This document shows positions 8,814-17,647 of a DNA stretch of 64,000 bases, piece by piece. A model generated the notes under the pieces. That model made no database searches and was not told where the DNA came from. It saw only the letters and a program-made list of their open reading frames with translations. A program made the translations under genes and the position numbers. The DNA comes from Paenibacillus antibioticophila (GTDB lineage Bacteria; Bacillota; Bacilli; Paenibacillales; Paenibacillaceae). Where the stretch lies: the NCBI RefSeq assembly GCF_000455265.1, contig NZ_HG005143.1, positions 237,362-301,361 on the forward strand. Reading direction: 5' to 3'. Positions within the stretch are counted from its first letter, which is position 1; every line of letters begins with the position of its first letter.

Positions 8814-10277
8814 ATGAAAAAAGTATTTTACAAACCGAAAGACGGATGGGTTGGAGACGTCATTCCGTTCTATGACCGTGGAGAGTATAAGCTCTACTAT
8901 CTTCATGATCAAAGAGCAGGCGGCGATTACGGAAATCATACGACGTGGAACCTGATCACCACCAAAAACGGCCTGGATTTTGAAAATTACGGGGTCGCGC
9001 TGCCAAACGGCGGCGAAACCGAGCCGGACCGCAACGCTTATACCGGTTCCGTGATCAAGGACCAAGACGGCTTGTACCACCTTTTTTATACCGGGCACAA
9101 TCCCAACGCCGAGTTCAGCGTAGACGGCAAGCCCTTGCAGGTTGTATTGAAGGCCACCGGCACCGACGGAATTCATTGGACGAAGGATGCCGATTTCAAG
9201 CTGTATGGCGACGGGGTGATCTACGAGCAGTTCGATTGGCGCGATCCGTTCGTGTTTTTCAACGACGAACGGCAAGAGTACTGGATGCTCGTGACCTCCA
9301 GGTTAATGAACTCCTCCGAGAAAAAAGGCGGTTGCATCGCCCTCCTCGCTTCGGATGATCTCGTGAACTGGAGTTATCGCGAACCGTTCTACGATCCGGA
9401 CAAGTATATCACGATGGAATGTCCGGATTATTTTCAAATGGGAGACTGGCATTACCTGGTCTACTCGACGTTCAGCGAGAAGTTCGTCACGCATTATAAG
9501 AAGAGCAAGAGCAGCGAGGGTCAGTACACTTCCCCGATCCCGGACACCTTTGACGGCAGAGGATTTTACGCGGCGAAGACCGCCTCGGACGGGCGGCAAA
9601 GGTACGCGTTCGGCTGGGTCCCTTCCAAGAAAGGGGCGAACGATTACAACGATTGGGAATGGGCCGGAACCCTGGTCGTGCATGAAATTTACCAAAATGA
9701 TGGCGGCGATCTGCTCGTCAGGATGCCCCAAGCCATCTATGAGCATTTTAATACCGAGACCGACCTCCTTCCTCAAGCGGAAAGCAACTGCCGCCAGGAC
9801 GGCCGCCGCTTCGAACTGGCTTCTCCCGATGGACTGGCTTACCGGGTCTTGAATGATCTTCCTGCCCAGGTTCTGATCGAAGCCGCGTTTACGGACTGGA
9901 GTGAGGTCAAGGATTTCGGCATCGCGCTGCGCACTGACAAGGCGCTCGACACCGGCTATTTCATCAAATTTGATCCGTTCCACAACCGGATTGCTTTCGA
10001 TATGTGGCCCAGAACCGAGCCCGGCTTCTTCCAATGGCAAATCGCCGGCGACAGACCGCAAATGATCGAATTGGAGCGTCCGTTCCGCTTTGCGGAGCAT
10101 GAACAAATCCACGTCAAGCTGATTTTAGAGGACGATATTTTATGCCTTTACGTTAACGATATGGTCGCGATGACCACGCGGATCTATAACTTCCAAACCG
10201 GCTACCTTGGTTTTTATGCCAATGAAGGTACCGTTAAAGTTCAAGACATCAAGATCAAGACGGCGGAAATGCGTTAA
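8814..10277 (+). CDS. GH32-like cytoplasmic fructosidase (GWVGD variant)
   Basis: A 487-residue protein with the GH32 layout: N-terminal five-bladed propeller and C-terminal beta-sandwich from about residue 330. The usual nucleophile motif WMNDPNG is replaced by GWVGDVIPF, with D15 in the expected place. The RDP motif is intact (FDWRDPF, D144), as is the acid/base motif (MECPDYF, E202). There is no signal peptide, so it should act on imported substrate, releasing fructose from beta-fructosides. It is a paralogue of the enzyme at 17646. It is the first gene of a plus-strand operon with transporter genes and GH172. The exact bond cleaved is unknown. Confidence 0.85.
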   Translation: MKKVFYKPKDGWVGDVIPFYDRGEYKLYYLHDQRAGGDYGNHTTWNLITTKNGLDFENYGVALPNGGETEPDRNAYTGSVIKDQDGLYHLFYTGHNPNAEFSVDGKPLQVVLKATGTDGIHWTKDADFKLYGDGVIYEQFDWRDPFVFFNDERQEYWMLVTSRLMNSSEKKGGCIALLASDDLVNWSYREPFYDPDKYITMECPDYFQMGDWHYLVYSTFSEKFVTHYKKSKSSEGQYTSPIPDTFDGRGFYAAKTASDGRQRYAFGWVPSKKGANDYNDWEWAGTLVVHEIYQNDGGDLLVRMPQAIYEHFNTETDLLPQAESNCRQDGRRFELASPDGLAYRVLNDLPAQVLIEAAFTDWSEVKDFGIALRTDKALDTGYFIKFDPFHNRIAFDMWPRTEPGFFQWQIAGDRPQMIELERPFRFAEHEQIHVKLILEDDILCLYVNDMVAMTTRIYNFQTGYLGFYANEGTVKVQDIKIKTAEMR

Positions 10278-10288
10278 TCTACTGCGAA

Positions 10289-10317
10289 TTTAAAAGTCTC
10301 TCCATGAGATTTTTAAA
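10289..10317 (+). terminator. Intercistronic hairpin after the GH32 gene
   Basis: TTTAAAAGTCTC and GAGATTTTTAAA form a 12-base stem (one G-T pair) with a five-base loop. There is no separate T-run, so it is more likely a partial terminator or mRNA-protecting hairpin that sets GH32 and binding-protein levels apart. Confidence 0.45.
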
Positions 10318-10343
10318 GATAAATCCATAATGGGGGTTATGAA

Positions 10344-11693
10344 ATGGCAAAAAACAACCGAAAGTTTAAGCTCTTCTCTCTTATCGTTATTTCCGCTTTG
10401 CTTGCAACCGCTCTCGCAGGCTGCGGAGGCTCAGCGAACAAGAACACCGGAAACGACGCCAAGGATCAGGGGAATTCATCCGCAGTCAGCACGGGTAAAA
10501 CGATTACCTGGCTGACAGCCCGGCCAGAGAACGGGGCGATCGTGCAAACCGTTCGGGAGCTGGCGGACCGTTATGCCGAGGAACATCCCGGATTCAAGCT
10601 GGATATCCAGGTGACGGCCGACAGACCTTCGTATTTGACCAAGCTGAGAACGCTCGTCGCTTCCGGCGAGGTTCCGGAATTTATCGATACGGACGCCGAT
10701 CCCTACGCTCAGGAACTGGCGGAAGCCGGCATGCTGGTTGATATGAAGCAATTCCTGGACGAGCAGGGCCTGTATGATCAGTTCTATGAACCTGCGCTGA
10801 AATACCAGGAGCTGCCCGATGGCAGCCTGTATCTTCTCCCTTTGGAATATCATTTGGAGATGACTTGGTATAATAAGCAAATCTTCGCGGACAATAATCT
10901 ATCTGTTCCGAAAACGATTGACGATATGCTTGCCGTCAGCAAGTCACTTAAAGAGAAGGGCATCACTCCGATCGCCGTTGACGGCGTGGATGTCTGGCCC
11001 GTGCTGCGCTATGCGGCGATGATTCCGTTCCGCGCCACCGGGAACGAATTTGCCCGCAATCTGAGCCAGGGCGAGGCTAAAATGGCCGACGAAACCGGTA
11101 TGCAAGCAGCGAACTTCGTCTCCGAAATCGGCCAATACTTCCAGCAAGGGTTCGCCACGACGGATTACACGACTGCACTCAACATGTTCCTTAACGGCGA
11201 AGCTGCCATGTACCGCATGGGCACCTGGGAAATTCCGTCCTTCGTGGACGAAAATCTGCCGGATAACATGAAGGGGAACGTCGACTACTTCTACCTGCCG
11301 ACGATGACAGGAGCCAAAACGCCGGATAACGAATTTTTCGGCAACAGCGGGATCGGCCTGGCGGCGACCGCCGACAAATTTGAAGGAACCGCCAAGGACT
11401 TCCTCAGCTTCGTCCTGAACAATTACAGCGACGTCTACGTGGCTAAACAGCAGATGTCCCCGCTGAAATTCACGATTGAAGACGAGTCCCAATTCTCCGA
11501 GCTGTTCCTGCGGATCAAACAGGATATGGACAACTACGGTTCGGAATTTGCCAAGCCTTGGGATACGTTGCTGGATGCCAATACGAACTCCGTCATGAGC
11601 GATTTGATCATGAAATTGGCCATGGGGGGCATGACTCCGGAAGAGTTCGCCAAACAAGTCGACGACACTATCGCCCAAAACGCGGGCAACTAA
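10344..11693 (+). CDS. Sugar ABC transporter solute-binding lipoprotein
   Basis: A 449-residue extracytoplasmic sugar-binding protein. The N-terminus has KNNRKFK, a hydrophobic stretch and the lipobox ALAGC near residue 27, then an asparagine/glycine/lysine linker. The mature part opens with KTITWLTARPENGA and matches family 1 solute-binding proteins in length and layout. GGGGG lies upstream of the ATG. It is the second gene of the operon, followed by its two permeases after a strong hairpin. It probably captures the oligosaccharide handled by the flanking GH32 and GH172 enzymes. Confidence 0.9.
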   Translation: MAKNNRKFKLFSLIVISALLATALAGCGGSANKNTGNDAKDQGNSSAVSTGKTITWLTARPENGAIVQTVRELADRYAEEHPGFKLDIQVTADRPSYLTKLRTLVASGEVPEFIDTDADPYAQELAEAGMLVDMKQFLDEQGLYDQFYEPALKYQELPDGSLYLLPLEYHLEMTWYNKQIFADNNLSVPKTIDDMLAVSKSLKEKGITPIAVDGVDVWPVLRYAAMIPFRATGNEFARNLSQGEAKMADETGMQAANFVSEIGQYFQQGFATTDYTTALNMFLNGEAAMYRMGTWEIPSFVDENLPDNMKGNVDYFYLPTMTGAKTPDNEFFGNSGIGLAATADKFEGTAKDFLSFVLNNYSDVYVAKQQMSPLKFTIEDESQFSELFLRIKQDMDNYGSEFAKPWDTLLDANTNSVMSDLIMKLAMGGMTPEEFAKQVDDTIAQNAGN

Positions 11694-11716
11694 ATCAGTC
11701 CGCGCTGATACAAATT

Positions 11717-11758
11717 GTCCCCCTGCCCGGTCCGCCTATGGTCCGGGCGGGGACTTTT
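11717..11758 (+). terminator. GC-rich hairpin between binding-protein and permease genes
   Basis: GTCCCCCTGCCCGG pairs with CCGGGCGGGGAC and is followed by TTTT. Such hairpins commonly let the binding protein be made in excess of the permeases by partial termination and 3' protection. Confidence 0.7.
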
Positions 11759-11799
11759 CCTCCTAAGTTTGTCAATCTGAATCAATGGAGAGATTCCAC

Positions 11800-12675
11800 A
11801 TGAATGTACTCAAAGATAAGAAGGCATGGTTGGTCTTTGTCACTCCCGCCCTGCTCTTTTATTTGGGGACTGTGTTTGTTCCTATCATCCAGTCGCTGAA
11901 CTACGGCTTTCAAGATTGGAACGGCATTAAGGACGCCAAATACATCGGGCTGGGCAATTATATCAAAATGTTTCAAGACCCTTACTTCTGGAACTCCGTG
12001 CAAAACAATCTGATCTACGTTGTCATCGTCGTGTTGATGCAAGTGTTCATCGGTTTGTTTTTCGCGCTGTTGCTCTCGTACGTCAAAAAAGGGGCCGGCG
12101 TTTTCAGAACGTTATATTACTTGCCGGCTGTCGTGGTCACCGTCGCCATCGCCCAGATGTTCCGCAACTTCTATTCCTTGCAGCCGCTAGGCCTGCTCAA
12201 CATGTTTCTGGAGTGGATCGGGCTTGGTCATCTGCAAAACGCCTGGTTATCCGACCCGCACACCGCATTGATCGCCGTCTCTATTCCCGAAGGCTGGCGT
12301 TTTACCGGGATGTACATGGTGATCTTTTACGCGGCGCTGATCGCCATCCCGAAAGAAATCGAGGAGGCCGCCACCATCGACGGCGTTAACGGGTGGCAGT
12401 TAATCCGTTATATCAAGCTACCGAGCATCAAGCACGTGCTGAGTCTGGCGCTGATCATGTGCACCACCGGCGCGCTGCGCGGCTTCGATATCCCTTATAT
12501 CATCGGCGTGCCGGGTTCGTCGACCGAGCTGGTCACGACCTATATGTACAAAAAAGCATTCTCCACGATCCAATACGGTTACGGGAGCGCGATCGCTGTC
12601 TTTATCGTTCTCGAAAGCCTGCTTGCCGTCCTGATCATCCGGAGTATCTTTAATTCCAGGAAAGGAGGCGCATAA
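11800..12675 (+). CDS. Carbohydrate ABC transporter permease, MalF type
   Basis: A 291-residue membrane subunit with about six helices and the EAA loop (EIEEAATIDGVNG) that contacts the ATPase. I chose the ATG at 11800, seven bases after GGAGAG; the earlier ATG at 11785 would place that ribosome site inside the coding sequence. The stop is followed one base later by the next permease start. It works with the binding protein at 10344. Confidence 0.92.
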   Translation: MNVLKDKKAWLVFVTPALLFYLGTVFVPIIQSLNYGFQDWNGIKDAKYIGLGNYIKMFQDPYFWNSVQNNLIYVVIVVLMQVFIGLFFALLLSYVKKGAGVFRTLYYLPAVVVTVAIAQMFRNFYSLQPLGLLNMFLEWIGLGHLQNAWLSDPHTALIAVSIPEGWRFTGMYMVIFYAALIAIPKEIEEAATIDGVNGWQLIRYIKLPSIKHVLSLALIMCTTGALRGFDIPYIIGVPGSSTELVTTYMYKKAFSTIQYGYGSAIAVFIVLESLLAVLIIRSIFNSRKGGA

Positions 12676-12676
12676 T

Positions 12677-13510
12677 ATGCGATCCAAAAAAACGGCCTTA
12701 TCCTTCCTGCTGTATTTTATCGTTATCGCGATTTTGATCGTGCAAATTTATCCAGTGATCTGGCTGCTGTTGTCCAGCTTCAAGTCGAGCATCGAGTTGA
12801 CGACCAAGCCGTTTTCGCTGCCCACCGTATGGTCTTTCGCCAACTACGCCGACGTGTTCAGTGAAAGCAGCCTGCTGCTGTATATCAAAAATACCGCTAT
12901 CGTGACCTTCAGCTGTTTGGCACTGATTGTCTTCCTCAGCGCAACAGCGGGTTTTGCGCTCGTCAAAATGAATTTCAAACTGAATTCAAAGCTGCTTTTG
13001 TTCTTTACGATCGGCATCATGATCCCGATTCAGGTGACTTTAATCCCGCTGTTTATTATGTACAAAGACTACGGGATGCTGAACTCCTACCTGGCATTGA
13101 TTCTGCCGCAAGTCGGCTTTGCCCTGCCGTTGTCGATTTTGATCTTCACCAGCTTTTACAGCTACGTACCGAATGAATTGATTGAGGCCGCCACCATCGA
13201 CGGCTGCAATATCTATCAGGTGTTTTATAAAATCATTTCGCCGCTGACCATCAACACGACGGTCACGGTCGCCTCAATCAATTTCATCTTCATCTGGAAT
13301 GATTTTATTTTTTCCAACACCTTTACGAATGACAAGCAATACAAAACGATCGCCGTCGGGCTCCAGGATTTTATCGGGGCGTTCGGCGCGACGGATTGGG
13401 GCCAGACGTTTGCGGCCATCTGTATCAGCATTGTTCCGATTATCATCACTTATCTGTTCCTGAACAAGTACGTGATGGCTGGTGTGTCCGACGGTGCAGT
13501 CAAAGGATAA
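12677..13510 (+). CDS. Carbohydrate ABC transporter permease, MalG type
   Basis: A 277-residue partner permease with about six membrane helices and the EAA loop ELIEAATIDGCN. GGAGG precedes the ATG inside the end of the preceding gene, so translation is tightly coupled. No ATPase gene is present, so a shared MsmX-like ATPase elsewhere is expected. Confidence 0.92.
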   Translation: MRSKKTALSFLLYFIVIAILIVQIYPVIWLLLSSFKSSIELTTKPFSLPTVWSFANYADVFSESSLLLYIKNTAIVTFSCLALIVFLSATAGFALVKMNFKLNSKLLLFFTIGIMIPIQVTLIPLFIMYKDYGMLNSYLALILPQVGFALPLSILIFTSFYSYVPNELIEAATIDGCNIYQVFYKIISPLTINTTVTVASINFIFIWNDFIFSNTFTNDKQYKTIAVGLQDFIGAFGATDWGQTFAAICISIVPIIITYLFLNKYVMAGVSDGAVKG

Positions 13511-13531
13511 GAGACAAGGAGAGAGATACCC

Positions 13532-14620
13532 ATGCAATCGATGAATCAGCTTTTTGGTAGAATAAAAGGAAGAAGCAGAGCGATCACCGCGGAAAATCCG
13601 CACGGCTTGAAGGGCGAAGGCGGACAAGCGGCCGGCCCGTTGGGAGTGGCCCGGAAAGGCAAGGCCTTCATCTCGCTCGCTGAGGGCGAGACCGCGACGC
13701 TCGTCGATATCGAGGGTCCCGGCATCATCCAGCATATCTGGATGACCGTAACCGATCAGACCGAATCCGGCTGGTTCGTATTACGCGACCTGGTGCTGCG
13801 GATGTATTGGGACGGTGAGGAAGCCCCGTCCGTGGAAGTTCCATTAGGCGATTTCTTCTGCAATGGCTTTGGCGACAGAGCGGTCGTCAACTCCATGCCG
13901 ATTGTGGTCAATCCGGTCGGCGGCATGAACAGTTACTTTGCAATGCCTTTTAGAAAGGCGGCCAAAGTAACCATTACGAATGAACATCCTCAGGAAATTG
14001 AGGCCTTCTTTTATCAATTCGATTACATGCTGGTCGATGAGCTTCCGGAGGATACGGAATATTTCCACGCTCAATTCCGCCGGGAAAATCCGACCAAGCT
14101 AAAGCAGGATTATACGATTATTGATGGAATTAAAGGAAGAGGGAAATATATCGGCACCTATATGGCCTGGACCTCCTTGTCCCGCTACTGGTACGGCGAA
14201 GGGGAAGTGAAATTTTACCTCGACGGCGACCGGGATTGGCCGACGATTTGCGGTACGGGAGCAGAGGATTACTTCGGCGGCGCCTGGGGATTTGTAAAAC
14301 CCGACAACGGCAACCCGGTTCATGAGCAGACGTACTCCACCCCATTTATGGGTTTTCCGTATTTTGCGGTAACAGATACGACAAGAGCGCATATTTACGA
14401 TGGAGCGGCTTGTCCGATGCGCGGCTTCTATCGTTGGCATATACTTGACCCCATTTTGTTTGAGGAGGATTTGCGGGTCACGGTTCAACAGATCGGACAT
14501 GACGGGAAAGCTTTGTTCGAAAGAAGCGACGACGTGAGCTCCGTATCCTATTGGTATCAGACCGAGCCGCATCAAGTGTTCCCCGAGCTGCCCGGCGTGC
14601 TGGACAGACGCCCGCGTTAA
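13532..14620 (+). CDS. GH172 (DUF2961) glycosidase, short form
   Basis: A complete 362-residue GH172 enzyme. Visible marks are PGIIQHIWMTV near residue 63, VPLGDFFCNGFG near 104 and the GTGAEDYFGGAW motif at 241-252, whose E245 I take as a catalytic glutamate, with a second candidate about 20 residues later (NPVHEQT). Characterised family members act on alpha-D-fructofuranosyl bonds, including difructose dianhydride I, or on D-arabinan. There is no signal peptide. GGAGAG precedes the ATG, 20 bases after the permease stop, and the regulator gene follows. With a GH32 in the same operon the pair could reduce a mixed alpha/beta fructose oligomer to fructose. Substrate assignment is inference. Confidence 0.88.
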   Translation: MQSMNQLFGRIKGRSRAITAENPHGLKGEGGQAAGPLGVARKGKAFISLAEGETATLVDIEGPGIIQHIWMTVTDQTESGWFVLRDLVLRMYWDGEEAPSVEVPLGDFFCNGFGDRAVVNSMPIVVNPVGGMNSYFAMPFRKAAKVTITNEHPQEIEAFFYQFDYMLVDELPEDTEYFHAQFRRENPTKLKQDYTIIDGIKGRGKYIGTYMAWTSLSRYWYGEGEVKFYLDGDRDWPTICGTGAEDYFGGAWGFVKPDNGNPVHEQTYSTPFMGFPYFAVTDTTRAHIYDGAACPMRGFYRWHILDPILFEEDLRVTVQQIGHDGKALFERSDDVSSVSYWYQTEPHQVFPELPGVLDRRPR

Positions 14621-14663
14621 CTCAGAGAAACTTCGTAAAACATAAAGAAATAGAGGTTTGAAC

Positions 14664-15662
14664 ATGACGAATAAAAGGGTTACCTTGGTTCAAGTCGCCA
14701 AAGACGCGGGCGTATCGCCCGCGACGGTCTCCCATTTTCTAAACGGCAACTTTCAGAAAATGGGTGCGGGGACAAGGGAGAAAATCCGTCTCTCGATCAA
14801 AAAGCTGGGGTATCAAGTCAACCCTGTGGCCAAAAGCCTGATTACCGGCAGAATGCATACGATCGGGCTGGTGTTGTCCGATAGTATCTATGACGGAGAC
14901 GGTTATTTTGAAGACTTATACTTTCTCCACTTCGCCAAAGTCATCAAGCAGCAGCTAAAGGCCTTGGGATATAAAATCATCCTGCTGGACTTTGAAGAAA
15001 TCTTTATGAACGTCCAGATGGTCGACGGGATTATCGTCAAAGCAACGATGGAAACGGAAAAATTCATGCCTAAATTGATGGATCTGCGCGTGCCGGTCAT
15101 TACGGTAGGACGCCACAATTTGTCCTATGGAGCGCACGTGCTGCGCGTCAACGACTTCCAAAGCGGCCAAACCGGGGTGAACCACTTGTTGTCCCGCGGC
15201 TATGACAATTTGATCATTTTGACGTATCCGCACGGACAGGTTCCCGGATTCGACGACCGGCTGAACGGAGCGAGCGAGGCCCTGCAGCAGCATGGCAGGC
15301 TGACGACCGTGTTGACGGGCGATATGACGGAGAAATTCGGATACGATACCGTGGTGAACCTGGCTCAAAGCAACCAACTGCCTCAGGCGTTGTTTTGTTT
15401 GAACGATATTTCCGCCATCGGGGCTTTAAAGGCCTGCAAGGATTTGGAGCTGGCCGTCCCGGAACAACTCGCCGTGTTAGGCATCGATGATATGCCGACC
15501 GTTTCCGAACTGCTGAGCTTATCGACCATTCGCCACCCTATCAACGAATTGGCCGCAGCCGCTTCCAAGCTGATGATCAAGTCGATTGAAACCGACGGGG
15601 AGCCAGTCGCTCCGGTTGAAGAAGTATTTCCGACGGAGCTGATGGTGCGGCGAACTAGCTGA
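14664..15662 (+). CDS. LacI-family transcriptional regulator
   Basis: A 332-residue repressor with an N-terminal helix-turn-helix (LVQVAKDAGVSPATVSHFLN) and a periplasmic-binding-protein-like sugar-sensing domain. The hinge helix looks unusual for the family (MGAGTREKI replaces the common alanine/valine-rich form). The ATG at 14664 sits behind TAGAGG; a TTG six bases earlier is less likely. It closes the plus-strand operon and is the best candidate to bind the GTAAAACGTTTTAC-type palindromes at 8671 and 8783, lifting repression when a fructoside or its phosphate binds. Confidence 0.92.
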   Translation: MTNKRVTLVQVAKDAGVSPATVSHFLNGNFQKMGAGTREKIRLSIKKLGYQVNPVAKSLITGRMHTIGLVLSDSIYDGDGYFEDLYFLHFAKVIKQQLKALGYKIILLDFEEIFMNVQMVDGIIVKATMETEKFMPKLMDLRVPVITVGRHNLSYGAHVLRVNDFQSGQTGVNHLLSRGYDNLIILTYPHGQVPGFDDRLNGASEALQQHGRLTTVLTGDMTEKFGYDTVVNLAQSNQLPQALFCLNDISAIGALKACKDLELAVPEQLAVLGIDDMPTVSELLSLSTIRHPINELAAAASKLMIKSIETDGEPVAPVEEVFPTELMVRRTS

Positions 15663-15780
15663 TTTGCGAATGTGCTTAAGGAAGACTATACAAGAAGATC
15701 GAGCAGGGGATATAAGAACCCTTGCTCGTTGCTTTGTCATTTGGTGTATAGCTAAGGTGTGTCTAGCCCCCTCCATGCTG

Positions 15781-16401
15781 TCACACAAGCACTTTAACCA
15801 TCCGGTACAACGAAAAAGCAGGCTTGTTGATTTCCCCCGTAATTTGGTAGCCGATACGGTTATATAATTTAAACGCAAGTTCGTTTTCCTTCTTTACAGT
15901 CAGGGAACATTTGATAAATCCTTGTAAAATGGCCTGTTCCTCCGCAAACGCAAGTAGCCGCGAACCCATACCCAAACCTCTGCTTTCCGGTAAGGAGGCG
16001 ATTGTACCGATATGGAATTCGTCATCTTCACCTTCTTTCATGGTAATCATTGAATATAGTGATTTAACATGCTGAAGATTATATCCAATAAGTTCCCACT
16101 TTCGATGAGCAAGCAGTTGTTTAAAGGTTGGCCATGCAAGGCGTTTCAACACCGGGACCGGATAACATGTGATCATTCCTAATGTCTGTCCGTTGGCTCT
16201 GGCCTCAAAGGCATATTGATGACTAAAGCGATTCTCACTCCCCTTCCACAGCTTGCGGAAAGTACCGGAAACGACGCTCTTCTTCTCGGACCCGGCTAAT
16301 GTGTACGCCATATATTCCAACGCCATTTGATTAAGCCTGGCACCGACCGCCGACCGTGCATCGGCCTTTAGGATGGTGGTTGCATTTTCTACCGAGATCA
16401 T
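15781..16401 (-). CDS. GNAT-family N-acetyltransferase
   Basis: A 206-residue protein with the acetyl-CoA-binding motif A in the C-terminal half (IGTIASLPESRGLGMGSRLL), followed by LTVKKENELAFKLYNRIGY, typical of GNAT enzymes. The substrate is not recognisable. Its start overlaps the stop of the Asp23/Gls24 gene by four bases, so the two are made together. It lies apart in function from the sugar operons on both sides. Confidence 0.85.
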   Translation of the reverse strand: MISVENATTILKADARSAVGARLNQMALEYMAYTLAGSEKKSVVSGTFRKLWKGSENRFSHQYAFEARANGQTLGMITCYPVPVLKRLAWPTFKQLLAHRKWELIGYNLQHVKSLYSMITMKEGEDDEFHIGTIASLPESRGLGMGSRLLAFAEEQAILQGFIKCSLTVKKENELAFKLYNRIGYQITGEINKPAFSLYRMVKVLV

Positions 16402-16742
16402 TTGACGGATACCCCCACAATAGTTACATTGATGGAGCCGATGCTTAATCCGGTAAATTTCTCAACGGCCTCCCGAACATTAGATTGCAGTATCTTGCAG
16501 ACTTCCGGCATTTTCAACCGGTGTTGGACAGTTACGCATAAGTGAATATCCAATCCCCTGTCCGTTTCCTTTAACTCGATTCCATTTTGTATACGGTTCC
16601 CGCCTAACCAATTCGTGATATTCCCGACAACTCCGGTTGACGTGCATATGATACCGTTAGTTGCATGTACAGCTATGCCAATAATCTTGGCGATTATTTG
16701 TTTTGAAATATTGACTTTTCCCATTGCATTTTGAATGAACAT
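16398..16742 (-). CDS. Asp23/Gls24 family envelope-stress protein
   Basis: A small protein of about 114 residues with the Asp23/Gls24 (DUF322) pattern: KVNISKQIIAKIIGIAV, GIICTST, GNRIQNGIELKETD and a C-terminal VREAVEKFTGLSIGSINVTI. Members of this family attach to the cell envelope or act in alkaline and general stress. The start is uncertain: a GTG at 16754, an ATG at 16748 and an ATG at 16742 are in frame, and only the last leaves room for the GTGGGGA ribosome site. It is coupled to the GNAT gene. Confidence 0.8.
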   Translation of the reverse strand: MFIQNAMGKVNISKQIIAKIIGIAVHATNGIICTSTGVVGNITNWLGGNRIQNGIELKETDRGLDIHLCVTVQHRLKMPEVCKILQSNVREAVEKFTGLSIGSINVTIVGVSVK

Positions 16743-16903
16743 GCACATCCCCACTTTTCAAGATTTAATTAAAACAAATAGATGGTTTTTCGCGATTAAG
16801 TGATAGTAAAACAAACCTTTTGATACTAAATTATATCATTATAGAGCGTCAGTCAACTTTCTCCCCAAGGGAGACCGCCAGCCATACGTAGAAAAACTGT
16901 CTT

Positions 16904-17470
16904 TTAATGCCTCTTAAATCCGTGATAAAACGTATCCACAACCAAGGCAGCTGCGGAATTTTTGGCAATATCCCCGTCTACGACCTGCTGCCAAGTCAGG
17001 AACAGAAGTGAATACAGGACATTGACAATCCAGTTTTTGTCTACATTCTGGCGAAAATACCCCTTCTGCTGCAGCAAACCGACCGCACGCAGCACAGGCT
17101 CCCGTAATTTCTGATCCTCTTCCTCAATCTCCCGATTATAATTGACAGCAGCGTCATGGGCCAGAAAATAAATTTTGTCTCCGAGTGGTATCAAGGCTTC
17201 AATCAGCTCCGGAATGAAGGTTTCACAGTTCTCTTCATCCAGCCGAATCTCTTTCATCGTCTCGCTGACGACCTCGATCGCACGAAGCCCCAAGAAAATC
17301 ATCAATTGCTCCCGGCTCTCAACATACCGGTGCAGCGTTGCGATACCGATTCCGGCGGATTCGGCAATTTCGTGCATGGAAGCATTCGGCTTCTTGATTA
17401 GGAGCTTGGTCGCTTCATCCAAAATAGTGTTCAGCCGCGTCTGCTTGATTGACGTCAGTTCTTTTTTCAT
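16904..17470 (-). CDS. TetR-family transcriptional regulator
   Basis: A 188-residue repressor. The N-terminal helix-turn-helix reads MHEIAESAGIGIATLHRYV, and the rest is the helical ligand-binding domain. I chose the ATG at 17470 behind AAGAGGTG; a longer frame to 17539 has no ribosome site and would run through the operator. It is the first gene of a possible transcript with the Asp23 and GNAT genes, 160 bases upstream of them. An inverted repeat at 17529-17556 is a likely autoregulatory site. The ligand is unknown. Confidence 0.9.
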   Translation of the reverse strand: MKKELTSIKQTRLNTILDEATKLLIKKPNASMHEIAESAGIGIATLHRYVESREQLMIFLGLRAIEVVSETMKEIRLDEENCETFIPELIEALIPLGDKIYFLAHDAAVNYNREIEEEDQKLREPVLRAVGLLQQKGYFRQNVDKNWIVNVLYSLLFLTWQQVVDGDIAKNSAAALVVDTFYHGFKRH

Positions 17471-17528
17471 ACCTGTTACACCTCTTAATGAGCAATGTAT
17501 GGATCTGATTTGGAGATTGATCACTTGA

Positions 17529-17556
17529 TAGTATACCATATCGGATGGATATACTA
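17529..17556. promoter_or_regulatory. Inverted repeat upstream of the tetR-type gene
   Basis: TAGTATACCAT and ATGGATATACTA form an imperfect inverted repeat around ATCGG, about 60 bases before the TetR start codon. Length and position fit an autoregulatory TetR operator. Confidence 0.5.
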
Positions 17557-17605
17557 ACCATCAGAAAATACATACTATGCTCCCATTAGCCAAGCTTCTT
17601 GACGC

Positions 17606-17647
17606 AAAACAGCCCGGATCGCTTATTTACCGACCCGGGCTGTTTTT
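17606..17647 (-). terminator. Rho-independent terminator of the fructoside operon
   Basis: AAAACAGCCCGG and CCCGGGCTGTTTTT form a GC-rich stem with A/T flanks on both sides, directly overlapping the stop codon of the GH32-like gene at 17646. The A-run on the plus strand gives a T-run on the minus strand, so it ends the long minus-strand operon; it could work in both directions. Confidence 0.8.

Noticed and set aside
15701..15727. Hairpin after the LacI gene at 14664 (GAGCAGGGG / CCCTTGCTC) as a terminator
   Set aside because: The stem is interrupted and no T-run follows directly; I could not separate it from chance.
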